From Zoroaster sp. YZ-2022 (Eukaryota > Echinodermata > Asteroidea > Forcipulatida > Zoroasteridae), in contig CM055831.1 in assembly GCA_029582265.1 (NCBI GenBank), positions 23,450,682-23,514,681 on the forward strand: 64,000 nt of DNA, read 5' to 3'. The notes beneath the pieces are model-generated. The model had not been told where the DNA came from, did not search any database, and worked only from the letters and a program-made list of their open reading frames with translations. This document shows positions 22,353 through 34,182 of the stretch, piece after piece. Position 1 is the stretch's first letter, and each line of letters begins with the position of its first letter. Both the position numbers and the translations under genes were made by a program.

Positions 22353-22976
22353 CTTCCGGATGATTATAAAACTGTTGAATTTGTATTACAAATAAACCAT
22401 TCTACGTAACGGGGCATCCAGATGTACTGCTGGGATGTTACACGACATCAAAGGTGGACACATCCGGCCGTTTCCTCTCCCCTGCAGTTCCACCATTGTC
22501 TCCTAACTTACTGACTGTGGCAGTTCATGGAGAATGCTAAAAACGGGGTCCCCTTTGTGTGAACATCAAGTATAAATACTCTGACTGATAAGTGCCGCTT
22601 TGTGTTTATGTAACTAATTTCACGATTCGGTGCTCCAATTGAGGATAAATATGGCAAAAGTAATGCGATTTTACAGTGAATTGCAAGCTAAGAATTCAAA
22701 ACTCATGCACAGTAACCCTTACTTGACCTGCTTGTGACCAACTACCTGACATGAAATTGTGTGCATAGTGGGATCTATTACCATGAAAACATACAGATAC
22801 AGTTACAAACTATTTCAGGTAAAATTTATGTTCGTATTACCTTTTGTACTGTGTTATTTTTACAAGAGGCAGCATGTTAAGGATATTTCTTTATCATTTC
22901 AGGGTCAACATAAATTAAAAATGTTATGGCAGGTGTAACTGGAAGTCTGTATTGTGTACAGTGAATGTGTCTCAGA
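22353..22976. other. Unassigned non-coding stretch between two TTAA-C copies
   Basis: No gene or known repeat seen. Confidence 0.35.
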
Positions 22977-23293
22977 CTAAACCCTCCTACAATCAGTGCA
23001 GTTTTTGAAACAACCCATTCAGGCCACTCCAAGCCATTAGCTGTTGCCGGTGGCCTCCTATGGTTACCCTTCTGTGCACTGTCACACCACTGAGATTACA
23101 GGGTAAAGTGGTCTCCCATTGATACATTGCAGGCCATACTAATATGTTCAAACATTTACAGTGGCCTTGGGTGGCACACAGTTGATTTTGTAAGATTACT
23201 TGGAAAGGACAGCAGGCTTGTATGTACTAAAGGTTGGTGAAAAACATTGAACATTTAGTAGATCAGAGTGGCCTCCATATGTAGGAGGGTTAA
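22977..23293 (+). mobile_element. TTAA-C element
   Basis: Over 90% similar by eye to the copy 0.9 kb upstream. Left tip CTAAACCCTCCTAC (mutated TTAA), right tip GTAGGAGGGTTAA. GGCCACTCC-type motifs as in other copies. Confidence 0.8.
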
Positions 23294-23460
23294 GTCAGGA
23301 TTTGAAAATAGAACATCCAAATTTGATATTCTTTGAAAAACAGGATTTCCAAATATTTAACTTAAAATACTTTTGCATGTGTTCTTAAATGAAACAAGGT
23401 GTTGATTTAGCAAACAGGGTGTCCGAAGACACTTAAATGTATTGCCGGCTAGTAATACTA
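23294..23460. repeat. GGGTGTCC-type dispersed repeat fragment
   Basis: Resembles 44770-44920 and, inverted, 61630-61810 (AGGGTGTCC, CTTAAAATACTTTTG). Too diverged to define ends. Confidence 0.4.
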
Positions 23461-23589
23461 TGATGTGAATTCCAGCGAGTTACTTTTTATTGGCGTGTAT
23501 ACATGTACAGCACAGTACACATTAAATGTGCACATGTTAAGTACATCTAACAATGTCGGCAAGTCACCTAGGAATCACAGGATTTTGCG

Positions 23590-23690
23590 TAAGTAGTCTG
23601 TTGAATGAATGACCCAAATCCATTTTCTTGGAGTACTATGCCATGGTCTAGGTTATCGTGACTGGCATACTTTGTATAGACTTCTGGTAT
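23590..23690. repeat. Fragment shared with 56826-56905
   Basis: ATGACCCAAATCCAT and GAGTACTATGCCATGG are found in both places, so a dispersed element is likely. Confidence 0.45.
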
Positions 23691-24021
23691 CATATGTTTC
23701 TCCAATTGGTGACGGTGTGAACACAAAAGTCTTAACAATGTGCTGGTATTTTGTCAGGGTCAGGAGTAAGTCATATCTGCAGAACGCATAAAGCCCTGTT
23801 GTTTTCATTTGCTGGATCCAATCTGCCAGAGTCAGGTAGCTTCCCAACCTTGGCCTTCAAGCTATGTTATGGGATAGCCTAAATACAGTATTATGATGCA
23901 AGGTGGGAATTCAGACCCCAAAAAAAAGCAGGATTGGTTCTGATTGCAAAGGACTGGGTGCTACATAGGTCAGGTAGTAGGAATTTTAAACTTGTGCACG
24001 ATTTTGGTAAAAGGTCATTGT

Positions 24022-24404
24022 AATAATAATAATAATAATGATAATAATAATAATACAGGATTCTTATAAAGCGCACATATCCTGGCAACTAGATCAAGGC
24101 ACTGTACATTGTTACCCCTGCTCATCAGGCGCATAAATCATTCCTGAAACCATCTCAGCTCCCTGGGGAGTGTACAGCTCAATTGCTGCCATTTCGGCGC
24201 ATATAGGGCTAATCAAACACAACAACCAACTCTGCCCTCACAGGTACCCATTTACCCCCTGGGTGGAGAGAAGCAATTATGGTAAAGTGTCTTGCTCAAG
24301 GACACAAGCACCATGGTCGCGGCTGGTATTCGAACCCACATTCTGACGACTCGGCCATCAAAACACAAATCCGATGCACTAAACCGCTCGGCCATGGCAC
24401 TCCA
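24022..24404 (-). mobile_element. SINE-L, antisense, near full length
   Basis: Begins with an (AATAAT)n tail complement and ends in the tRNA head complement with GGATTCGAACC-type B-box sequence at about 24326-24336 (here GGTATTCGAACCC) and CGCTCGGCCATGGCAC. Confidence 0.8.
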
Positions 24405-25170
24405 TACCGTATAAATGTACAATGTGTACTTGCAGTGTGTCATTGACATTTTCAAAAAACAAATAAAATGTTCACAGTTTTACATTTGAAAGTATAAATA
24501 AAGTTGACGATATGGTATTAAACATCTCTTGAAATCTTTCTGTCTGAGGTGCCATCATTTTTAAGAAACTCCAAATGATTTTTTCCCAGTTATGCATAGC
24601 TGAATTTTGATGATAAACTGTACTCAAATGCCACATTATAATGAAAACTAACTTCGTGTTCACTGATACATATTTCTGAATCCCATTTAACTATTTTCAT
24701 GTTAACGGTTAATGGCTCAACGTAATGAGCTGAAACTTTCAAATGTTTGTTTGTTTTTCCCATGAAGTTAAGACACAGCAGAAAAGAAGTTTTATACTCA
24801 TGGGATGTCCCTTTTAATGAAGGTCAGAAAATCAAACTTCAAGCAATCTGTGAAAGCTTTCGCTGGATGAGAATTTGTAGTTTCGGACTAAGAATTTTTT
24901 TGTTGTTGCAAATTTATCTGCATTTCTTCCCTTGCCAGATGAAAATTATACAGGAGAAAACACTGTCTATTTAACAAATTATGTGGAGCATCTAGTCTCT
25001 AGAAACATATTGCCATCACCTTTACATACACGTATAAAATAACTGTGACAGTTGTATTTCTGAAGTTATTTGTGAAATAGAATTTTGTCAGGACATACAG
25101 GTACAGTGGTTTACCAACACTTGCGGAATAAGATTTGGAATAAGGTCTAGTTTATTAGGTCAATAAAAAA
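24405..25170. other. Unassigned non-coding stretch
   Basis: No gene recognised. AATGAGCTGAAACTTTCA at 24725 recurs at 41220 and belongs to TTAA-H interiors. Confidence 0.35.
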
Positions 25171-25458
25171 CAGGTCTGTGATTTCTCAAGATTTTTCCTG
25201 ATTTCTGGATTGTTTACAAATCTCCCTTTGCCTCAAAATTTTCTTGAAAGAATAGAAGTATCCACCAAGGAAAGAAAGAAGTAGCCTGTATTGTGTCCAA
25301 ACCGCTAGTTTCTTGTTTGTGGGGATGTAGAGAGTCTGTGAATCCTCCAAAATTATACATCCAGGAGGTTCAGGGGGCTTTGTCCTCTAGACCAAAGGGA
25401 GACCCAGGCCCTCTACCCATTTGTCAGGATTTTTACTTTTCCTCAAATCGCACCCCTG
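25171..25458. mobile_element. hAT-C element
   Basis: Runs from CAGGTCTGTGATTTCTC to TCGCACCCCTG. Two other copies (60030-60319 and 61019-61262) share the whole body, including TTCTTGTTTGTGGGGATG. The tip resembles hAT-B (CAGGGGTGTGATTTGTCC). No ORF. Confidence 0.65.
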
Positions 25459-26228
25459 AAAAAAAATCACCATAATTATACAAGTTGCAGATTAAAAAAG
25501 CAACAGTGTATTTCAGACAAGAGCCTCCCTTTGGTTCTCATTATGAGAAGATCCAAGATAGCATTTATGTGATATAGGGCTTTGTGTACTCTTATCAACA
25601 CAAACTCCAGGACTACTACATTGTACTAAGTGTGCATGCTTGTTTATACCTGTGCTAATAGAAGTACGTGTACTAATTTGAATCACCGCATACCCAGGCC
25701 ATAGTATGAAAGTCATACAAATTGACACAGAGCTACCTGGAGAGTTGGGAATGTTTGAAACCAAATATTTTCAAGGAGGATAGTTTCAGTTTGGGTTTGT
25801 GGAATATGGCAAGGTTTTGTTTCTTTTATGGTCATCAGTGTGGAATCCTGCAGGCAACTGTGACACCAGAGATGTGTTGAGAGGTCAGGATGTCAATGGA
25901 TTGGATTAGGGCCAGACGTTACTCGTGATATTGCGTTTCTCGTTTCTGATTGCAGCTGTGCGGTGTTTAATGTGTGTTAATGCACTAGACTGTTAATCGT
26001 TCGGGATGTAATAAAATCAAAGCCCCTCCGGTTCAGGTTGGCGTAGTGATAGTTCCCTTGTATATTTCACCTCTGTGGACTTAGAATCCCACCTGGATCT
26101 ATCCCACGCTGTAGTGTGAATTGGGTTTTCAGTTCTATGAGGTTTTCTTTCTTGAGTGCTTCTTCGTCTTCTCTTCACAGGTTTCAGGCTTTTTTGAGGA
26201 ATCCTTGGTTTCATTAGAAAGAATGCTT
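25459..26228. other. Unassigned non-coding stretch
   Basis: No gene or repeat family recognised. Confidence 0.35.
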
Positions 26229-26647
26229 AGCTTGGGTGATATAATTTTATTTATTTATTTTTTCATCCATGATATATCGGCAAATATATATCGCGATTTT
26301 CGATTGTATCGCGATTATTTTTTTCATTCATACATCATTGCTTTAGAGCTGATAACCACAGGTATGTACCCCTCTACAAGCGTCACAATAAATCACAAAT
26401 TCGTTTGCAGAGCGTGTATGTGTATAGTTCGCTTTTGTTTCTCATTTCCAAAAGCTGAAAAGACTCCTAATTTTGTTTCCATGGAAATTCTGACTTGATT
26501 CACAATGGCGATTTTATTTAATCACGATATATTTTTTTAATCAGGATTTGCCGATATCTCGATAACTTAAAAAGGTTCTCGATATCGTAATCGAATAAAA
26601 AAGGTATCACGATATTCGATATTATCGTGTTACGGCGCCCAAGCTTA
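26229..26647. mobile_element. hAT-like MITE with CGATAT iterations
   Basis: Inverted tips CTTGGGTGATAT and ...GGCGCCCAAG. Subterminal zones are dense in ATCGCGAT, GATATATCG and TCGATAT words in both orientations. The target duplication is unclear. This composition is typical of some hAT MITEs in other animals. Confidence 0.55.
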
Positions 26648-26802
26648 ATCAATGCAAACAAATCAACATGCATTTTTCACTTTTTTCTTGTTAAAGACAC
26701 AACGGAATAAGCTGAGAATTTCTTGGTTTCTGTACATCTGGCTTGATGCTTATTAAGAGTGGATGCATTTACAGACATTTTACCAATGGTGTAAACATTC
26801 CT

Positions 26803-27965
26803 TTAACCCTAACCTTCCCAAATCCTCCCAAATCCTCTTTGCTAAAGTGAAAGATTTTGAAGGATTGCGGTTACATGCTACATGCTCTATGCTAAAGTGA
26901 AGGATTTTGGAGGATTGAGGTTATTAGGCATACTTGCCTTTCCATGGTACATGTACATCCATGTTTGTTGTAGTGAATGCAAGGTCAGTGCTTGGGTCAG
27001 TGGACACTGTTTATTGCTCCATGCATGCAGGGAGGGTCCCTGGCCATGTACATGTATCACAGATTAGAAACACATGTGTGCATACATGTCATGTGCTTGC
27101 TTTACTACTGAAGGATTTTGGAGGATTCAGGTTATGTGTAAGCAAATGGGTCTAGGGAGCTAGGAAGCATTCAGGTTATGTGTAAGCAAATGGGCCTAGG
27201 GAGTTAGGAAGGATTCAGGTTATGTGTTTACAAGCAAATGGGCCTAGGGAGTCAGGAAGGATTCAGGTTATGTGTAAGCAAATGGGCCTAGGGAGTTAGG
27301 AAGGATTCAGGTTATGTGTAAGCAAATGGACATAGGGAGTTAGGAAGGATTCAGGTTATGTGTAAGCAAATGGGCCTAGGGAGTTAGGAAGGATTCAGGT
27401 TATGTGTAAGCAAATGGACATAGGGAGTTAGGGAGGATTCAGGTTATGTGTAAGCAAATGGGCCTAGGGAGTTAGGAAGGATTCAGGTTATGTGTAAGCA
27501 AATGGGCCTAGGGAGTTAGGAAGGATTCAGGTTATGTGTAAGCAAATGGGCCTAGGGAGTTAGGAAGGATTCAGGTTATGTGTAAGCAAATGGGCCTAGG
27601 GAGTTAGGAAGGATTCAGGTTATGTGTAAGCAAATGGGCCTAGGGAGTTAGGAAGGATTCAGGTTATGTGTAAGCAAATGGGCCTAGGGAGTTAGGAAGG
27701 ATTCAGGTTATGTGTAAGCAAATGGGCCTAGGGAGTTAGGAAGGATTCAGGTTATGTGTAAGCAAATGGGCCTAGGGAGTTAGGAAGGATTCAGGTTATG
27801 TGTAAGCAAATGGGCCTAGGGAGTTATGAAGGATTCAGGTTATGTGTAAGCAGATGGGTCTAGGGAGTTAGGAAGGATTCAGGTTATGTGTAAGCAAATG
27901 GGCCTAGGGAGTTAGGAAGGATTCAGGTTATGTGTAAGCAAATGGGCCTAGGGAGTTAGGGTTAA
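26803..27965 (+). mobile_element. TTAA-A element expanded to 1.16 kb
   Basis: Intact ends TTAACCCTAACCTTCCC and GGGAGTTAGGGTTAA. The body (26803-27120) is the reverse complement of the copy at 1846-2213. The right terminus is then repeated about 19 times in 44-bp steps up to the terminal TTAA. Confidence 0.9.
27125..27961. repeat. 44-bp tandem array, ~19 units, of the TTAA-A terminus
   Basis: Successive ATTCAGGTTATG starts are spaced 44 bp (for example 27125 and 27169). Most units read CAAATGGGCCTAGGGAGTTAGG. Two carry GGACATAG in place of GGCCTAG, and one is 48 bp with an extra TTAC. Only the last unit ends in TTAA. Confidence 0.9.
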
Positions 27966-28518
27966 GAAAAACTTGTTATTGTCATGGTGCAATAGCATCT
28001 TTTTCCTGTATTGTGGAGGATACTGTCAATGTACGTCACAGGTATGGTATTATGCGAGCAGGGTAATATGGAATCAATTGAAATACAGCAAAAATGTCAA
28101 GGTGAATGTTCTAAGTAAACATTACATGCACACAATTGAAAGTTCTACATCAACATGTACATGTATCTGTGTAAGAGGACACAATGATGAAATTTAACTT
28201 CTCTGTTGTGATGTTTCGCTTATTGTTCTAATTTAATAATTAAACCCTCGTGGGATTGGCAAGGTAAAAACAAAGTTTATGTTGGAAAAACTGTTTCTAT
28301 ACTTTCTTCGAAACCACAAACCTGTGAAAGTTTTAACAGCTCAATGCAAAGTCTAAGTCATAAAAATGTATAGAGATTTACAAAATGTAGCTGTTGCAAA
28401 CTACATGTACTTGCCAACCAAAAGGCTCTGTAGTATAAATGCTAAATAAGAAAAGTGGGAAAAAGTATTCACAATTTGTATAGAAAAAAGTTGCCTTCTG
28501 CATAATTATGTGCATATA
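27966..28518. other. Unassigned non-coding stretch
   Basis: No gene recognised. Confidence 0.35.
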
Positions 28519-28520
28519 TA

Positions 28521-28777
28521 CTACTCAAAACAATTTAGGGAACACCGGAATAATCAGTTAAAGCAAGGTCATTTATTTCAGATAAACACAATGTTTCACA
28601 GAATTGATGAGAAACAACTGCACAATGAAACAGATGATAAAGGATGCATGTAGTGATTACACATTTCATGACATGACTACTGAAAGAGAGAGGGGGTTGC
28701 AAATGACAATCCCGGTTCATGGAACATTTAAAAATTTGATGTTAAAAATCTGGTGTTCCCTAAATTGTTTTGAGTAG
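28521..28777. mobile_element. Tc1/mariner-like MITE, 257 bp
   Basis: A 26-bp terminal inverted repeat starting CTACTCAAAACAATTTAGGG and ending CCCTAAATTGTTTTGAGTAG, with TA on both sides. The tips resemble known Tc1-type elements with an AGGGAACACC inner end. No transposase ORF. Confidence 0.85.
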
Positions 28778-28779
28778 TA

Positions 28780-29208
28780 TATTTTGTGTTTTCTCTGTAA
28801 TGAGAGAACTTCAGACAGAAAATTATTAACCCTAACTACCCCATATCCTCCAAAATCCTCCAAAATCCTCCAAGGGGGCACTTTTTTTGGAAAAATTCAG
28901 CACTGTAGGAAACTGGTACAACATGTACTTTCAATTCTTCAAATGGGACAAAATTACTACCTGGCAAGAAGTACAGGCCATGTGCTGAAAGATCAACGAA
29001 AATGCATGGTAAGGGCATGTTTCCAAAAGTGCACTGATGGATTTTGGAGGATTCAGGAAGGTTCCTAGCCAGAATACCTAGGGGGTTAGGGTTAAAGATG
29101 ATTGGTACCTTTACCAACTTCACATCAAGGTAGCTTTAGGATAATTGTTTTGAAATATTGTAATCAGGTACATGTACTTAACAGTATTGATCTTTTCCTT
29201 TAACACAG
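28780..29208 (-). mobile_element. TTAA-H copy, split by TTAA-B
   Basis: The left part (AGAGAACTTCAGACAGAAAA) and right part (ATTGGTACCTTTACCAACTTC, ACATCAAGGTAGC) are contiguous in the reverse complement of the TTAA-H copy at 39453-39842. They are separated here by a TTAA-B element. Ends near TTTTCCTTTAA. Confidence 0.65.
28826..29095 (+). mobile_element. TTAA-B element, intact, 270 bp
   Basis: TTAACCCTAACTACCCC at the left, CTAGGGGGTTAGGGTTAA at the right. The left interior has AATCCTCC three times and the right interior has TTTTGGAGGATTC, so the motif appears inverted across the element. Inserted into a TTAA site of a TTAA-H copy. Confidence 0.9.
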
Positions 29209-29210
29209 TT

Positions 29211-29840
29211 CCCCAGTTTCTTTTTAAACCCTAATCAAAAACCTTGCTGATATTGGTGAATACATGTATGTACATTGTACACTGTCTAGTTTAACCGTCA
29301 TATATAATTAAATGTCAAGGACATGGCATGAATTTGTTATTAGTTATTTTTGCCCCTTCCAGCCATTCCAAACCAGGATCTGTCTGACACTACTGGAGCC
29401 GACTTGAAGGAACTCCAATTAAACTTGCCCTCACCTTTTTGTGTGTATGCTCAGGTGGCACTCTCGCCCCATAAACCTGTCAGTGTTCCCATTAATTGTA
29501 GAACCCTACCAAAAAAATAACATTATCTCTGTGTATACAACTCTTTTACAACTAGAGGTGTGAGAATTATCTCCTTATGTCAATAGATGATTGTTTGTCA
29601 ACAATCAGTGGGGGACATTTAACAGTTGACCTGTTGTACTGTTTGGGTGTACACTGTACATGTGTAATAGCTAGAAGGGGCGTCTGTTTGGGTTTGAAGG
29701 TTAATAATAATACTATGTTGAGTCTTCGCTCCTAAGAAATTGCTGCACAGTGTGCATGATGATGATCCATAGTACATGTACTTTCCTGCAAACTGCACAT
29801 GGTCTTGTATGGTCTGAACATTATGAAGAACTAGTGCTAG
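29211..29840. other. Unassigned non-coding stretch
   Basis: No gene recognised; a GTACATGTA word cluster near 29265-29280. Confidence 0.35.
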
Positions 29841-29843
29841 GAG

Positions 29844-30829
29844 TTACCGGTTAGTGTGCTAACCATTTAACTGAAACTTTTATGGTTGGTTAACCGTTTA
29901 ACTGAAACTTTTATGGTTGGTTAACCGTTTAACTGAAACTTTCATGGTTGGTTAACCGTTTAACTGAAACTTTCATGGTTGGTTAACCGTTTAACTGAAA
30001 CTTTCATGGTTGGTTAACCGGTTAACTGAAACTTTCATGGTTGGTTAACCGGTGAAACTTTCATGGTTGGTTAACCATTTAACTGAAACTTTCATGGTTG
30101 GTTAACCGGTTAACTGAAACTTTCATGGTTGGTTAACCGGTTAACAAACTTTCATGGTTGGTTAACTGGTTAACTGAAACTTTCATGGTTGGTTAACCGG
30201 TTAACTGAAACTTTCATGGTTGGTTAACCGGTTAACTGAAACTTTCATGGTTGGTTAACCGGTTAACTGAAACTTTCATGGTTGGTTAACCGGTTAACTG
30301 AAACTTTCATGGTTGGTTAACCGTTTAACTGAAACTTTCATGGTTGGTTAACCGTTTAACTGAAACTTTCATGGTTGGTTAACCGGTTAACTGAAACTTT
30401 CATGGTTGGTTAACCGGTTAACTGAAACTTTCATGGTTGGTTAACCGGTTAACTGAAACTTTCATGGTTGGTTAACCGGTGAAACTTTCATGGTTGGTTA
30501 ACCGGTTAACTGAAACTTTCATGGTTGGTTAACCGGTGAAACTGAAACTTTCATGGTTGGTTAACCGTTTAACTGAAACTTTCATGGTTGGTTAACCGGT
30601 TAACTGAAAGTTGGCACCTGACAGCCACACAAACTAGATCGTCGACAAATGGCATAATGTGTAAAAATTTTCAACCAAAAACCATCAATAAACTTCCCGC
30701 AATGATTATTTAATAACCAATGCTGCAAAAAATAAAGTCTAGAACAACCAAATGGGTGGCAAATTCCTCCAAAATTGTTTTGGTTAGCCGGTTTGCAAAT
30801 TTCTAAACGGTTAGTGCAGTTTCGGTCAG
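29844..30829. mobile_element. MITE family M31 with internal minisatellite
   Basis: The left tip GTTACCGGTTAGTGTGC and right tip GGTTAGTGCAGTTTCGGTC are imperfect inverted repeats. The interior is a 31-bp array followed by unique sequence shared with positions 60-245. There is no coding region. Confidence 0.65.
29868..30608. repeat. 31-bp minisatellite, ~24 units
   Basis: The unit contains GAAACTTTCATGGTTGG and TTAACCGGTTAACT, itself palindromic at AACCGGTT. First units carry CGTTTAAC, later ones CGGTTAAC. Several units are shortened by a few bases. Confidence 0.9.
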
Positions 30830-30839
30830 TAACAAATTG

Positions 30840-31083
30840 ACTTTTTCAATACAGAGGATACCATGTACTTAAATCAATCTTTTCTTTATCGGAGTGCAAT
30901 CTCTTGAATTTAAAGATAATTGTCTGTAAAAGTGTAAACATTACATGGTTCAGGAGTCACAGATTTTTGTTCGCACCGCTCAAATGTTAAGTCTGAATTT
31001 TAAAAAGTCGGTTACGGGTAATTGGAACTGAAAAATGGAACCGGGTAATGACTGTTTCGGTCGGATACCCGGCACAGCCCTAA
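30840..31083. mobile_element. hAT-A right half
   Basis: CGCACCGCTCAAATGTTAAG, GTTACGGGTAATTGG and the terminal GGATACCCGGCACAGCCCTA match the hAT-A copies at 21297 and 47289. The left tip is missing where it abuts M31. Confidence 0.7.
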
Positions 31084-31244
31084 ACTCAATGCATCATACA
31101 CATGCACATGTACAGTCTGTAAGTCATCAGAAGATTGTGAAAAAGGTATTATTTACACACTGTAATTTACTCAAGATTTGTCAATGATGTGGCGGGTTTA
31201 TAGGTCAACTACTAATGGCAGAATATACTGAATTACGGTACAAT

Positions 31245-31612
31245 GGAGTGCCATGGTCGAGCGGTTTAGTGCATCGGATTTGTGTTCTGATGGCCGAGTC
31301 GTCAGAATGTGGGTTCGAATCCCAACCGCGACCATGGTGCTTGTGTCCTTGAGCGAGACACTTTATCATAATTTCTTCTCTCCACCCAGGGGTAAATGGG
31401 TACCTGTGAGGGCAGAGTTGGTTGTTGTGTTTGATTAGCCCTATATGCGCTGTAATGGCAGCAATTGAGCTGTATACTCCCCAGGGAGCTGAGATGGTTT
31501 CAGGAATGATTTATGCGCCTGATGAGCAGGAGTAATAATATAATGCGCCTTGAGCACCAGTTTGGTGGATACGTGTGCTATATAAGTCCACATTATTAAT
31601 ATTATTATTATG
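31245..31612 (+). mobile_element. SINE-L, full length
   Basis: The head GTCGAGCGGTTTAG (A-box) and GGTTCGAATCC (B-box) lead to the shared body, with tail GTGCTATATAAGTCC plus ATT repeats. This is the subtype with a GTCAGAATGTGGG extended loop. Confidence 0.85.
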
Positions 31613-32235
31613 TACCAAGGCTTGTACATTACATGTTAGTATGAATCTCGAAGGTTTTTTTTGTGTAAATAATGGTGTTTTTTTTGTTTTTGTTTTTGTT
31701 GTTGCTTGTTTCCATTGACCATGTCTCAAAGACGGGCTCATGTAAATCTGTCAAGATCATTACATGGAGATACACGTTAATCAAAAAATAAAACTGTAAA
31801 TACATCATTACTAAATAAACACAGTACAGTATATATTTCTGCAATTTGTTACCATCGATGACACCCTATGACTTTGGTTTGTTGATTTTCCCCCCTGGGG
31901 AACTATCAGCCCCCATAAATATCAGTCCACATTCTAGCCTTCTTAAAATATACAGTGTGGGACATGCAAAAATGTTGCCATTAGCAATGACGCATTACGG
32001 TAATGATAATAATTTGTTATTTGTTTATGAGAATGTGTTCATTGAGCGGTCAATCTGGCCCCACTGTGTATTTATACAACCAGGTGTTCTTAGGTATGTC
32101 CGCTGTCATAAGTCCTCTGTCTCTGTGGACAGTGATGAAACAAAGCCAGGTGATAATGTTGATAAAATACTCATGGTTAATGAGTCCCACTGAGAAAGAT
32201 CTATTGAATATTTCATGTACACGTACATATTGAAC
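31613..32235. other. Unassigned non-coding stretch
   Basis: T-rich (TTTTTG)n at 31670-31695. A 115-codon ORF at 31846-32193 has no recognisable domain and overlaps no splice pattern I could see; I do not call it a gene. Confidence 0.35.
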
Positions 32236-32450
32236 TTAACAGGACAATATCGTCACGATCAGAGCAGACTTTAAACAGGGCATGGAATCGGTGTCCTAGT
32301 TTAAGATGAACACAGTGACTGAAAATTACTGGCTCATTTATGCAGCAGCAATGATAATATGACCTTATCATGTGGGGTATTATTTTCAGTCGCTGAGTTA
32401 ATCTACTTCGATTCCATACCCTGTTGATCGTGATGATATTGTCTGTTTAA
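32236..32450 (+). mobile_element. TTAA-G element
   Basis: TTAACAGGACAATATCGTCAC at the left and GATATTGTCTGTTTAA at the right. The body CAGTGACTGAAAATTACTGG and ATTTTCAGTCGCTGAG form a second inner inverted pair. Copies at 36973, 46006, 49383, 58840 and 60728. Confidence 0.85.
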
Positions 32451-32631
32451 GTCTTTGCAACACGTAGTATGCACATTAAATGTAAGTCCCAAGCTTTCTA
32501 ATTTCTTGTGTAAATACTGCTTGTGTTTTTTTTCTAGACCAGCAAACAATTTCGCTTGAATCAAATAGCATCATGCTAGACAAGATTTACTGTTCAAAAT
32601 TACCATAACACACACACAAGAATATTTCCGC

Positions 32632-32945
32632 TTAACCCTCCTACAATCAGTGCAATTTTTGAAACAACCCATTCAGGCCACTCCAAGCCATTAGCTGTTG
32701 CCAGTGGCCTCCTATGGTTACCCTTCTGTGCACTGTCACACCACTGAGATTGCAGGGTAAGGTGGTTTCCCATCAATACATTGCAGGCCATACTAATATG
32801 TTCAAACATTTACAGTGGCCTTGGGTGACACAGTTGATTTTGTAAGATTACTTAGAAAGGACAGCAGGCTTGTATGTACTAAAGGTTGGTGAAGAACATA
32901 ATTGACAATTTAGTGGGTCGGAGTGGCCTCCATGTGTAGTAGATT
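32632..32945 (+). mobile_element. TTAA-C element, right end decayed
   Basis: TTAACCCTCCTACAATCAG at the left. The body is nearly identical to 22041-22352. The right end reads CATGTGTAGTAG, without the final GAGGGTTAA. Confidence 0.8.
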
Positions 32946-34182
32946 TTACTGTGCAAAATTTTACAATGAAGTCGCTCACTGCTTTGCTTGGTGTTGATAA
33001 CTATACGTTTCTTGATCACTGAAAAGGTTACTGGGGCCCTTATACATGTAAATAAACTGTCATGGTTATTTCAGGATTCGTTTGCCTTAAATGTCTGCAT
33101 CAAACAAATTATGATGTAAAACTACTTCAATGTAATGGGATTCCACCATTTTATTTACAGTTTCCATGTTCCCAAAGAGCAAGGCATCAGGGTCTCTGTG
33201 CTCTTCACAAGATTTATATTCTCTAGCCTAGGTTATGTTTTTTTGTCACCGGCTATAAACAAAATAACCATCAATCACCATGCTTTTTATTCTGCATGAT
33301 GCTATGTAACTTTTCCAACCATTAGACATGGAAAGCGAAACGGAACGTTTCCCCCCATCATGTCATTCAGCCCAGGACTCCATAAGTCATAAGCTCCACT
33401 CAGTTTGTTTCTACCTACAGTTGTACCAAAGAAAGTTCACAGTAGTACAGTAGCTTCCTTTCTCCACCTTCACCGAGTAGAGAAAGTATAACACCTCCCA
33501 GAGTGATGGAATTTGTCTGAGCCTAACAAAATGTGCTGTCACTCAACAACTGCAGTTTGGAAAGGCTACTGCAGGAGGAAAGGCTACTTTTTACAACAAG
33601 AAAATCAAATTTGGTGACGACAATGGCTCCTTTTCCCCCCCCCCCATACCTTGTTTCTGATAAATTTGTTTTGACTAGTGATAGAATTAAGACCACAGAA
33701 GCAAACACCTGTTAAATGGGAGTGACTGAGCGACCCAAAACTGACACATTATAACATCATTAAATTTAGACCTGAAATTATCTGGGACTGCTTTTTTTTT
33801 TAAATGTAGGTCACCAAAATAGTACACCAAAATAATGGACTCTCTTCTGTCAGTCTGGTTTTTATTATTTTTCCTTTGGCCCAAAGGCACTGCATACAGC
33901 TAGGAGTGGAAAAACAGGTCTACTTGTTTTATTATGTTTTAAATCTGCAAATCTCGTAGATGGTCACGAGCAGGTACATGTACATGTACAAGAATAGTAA
34001 TGTCCACTCGGCCAGGTCTGAGCTTGAGAAAGTACATTCACACAGCATGAGAAAGGATGTTGTACCAGCTGGAAATGGGCCAAATTTGAAATGATAGAGT
34101 ATCAAGTGCTTAATTGCTGTCAAGCTGCCAATGATAAAGTCGTGATAAAATGCTTTTTAAACCATCAGTTTGCATTTTGTTG
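32946..34182. other. Unassigned non-coding stretch
   Basis: Over 1.2 kb with no recognised repeat family. A C-run at 33636-33647 and TACATGTACATGTAC at 33975. Small ORFs show no domains. Confidence 0.35.

Noticed and set aside
27125..27961. CRISPR-like array (44-bp direct repeats)
   Set aside because: Units are contiguous with no unique spacers, and the genome is eukaryotic; it is a transposon-end tandem array.
31846..32193. 115-codon ORF in unassigned sequence
   Set aside because: No recognisable motif and no promoter or splice pattern; this length is expected by chance in 64 kb.
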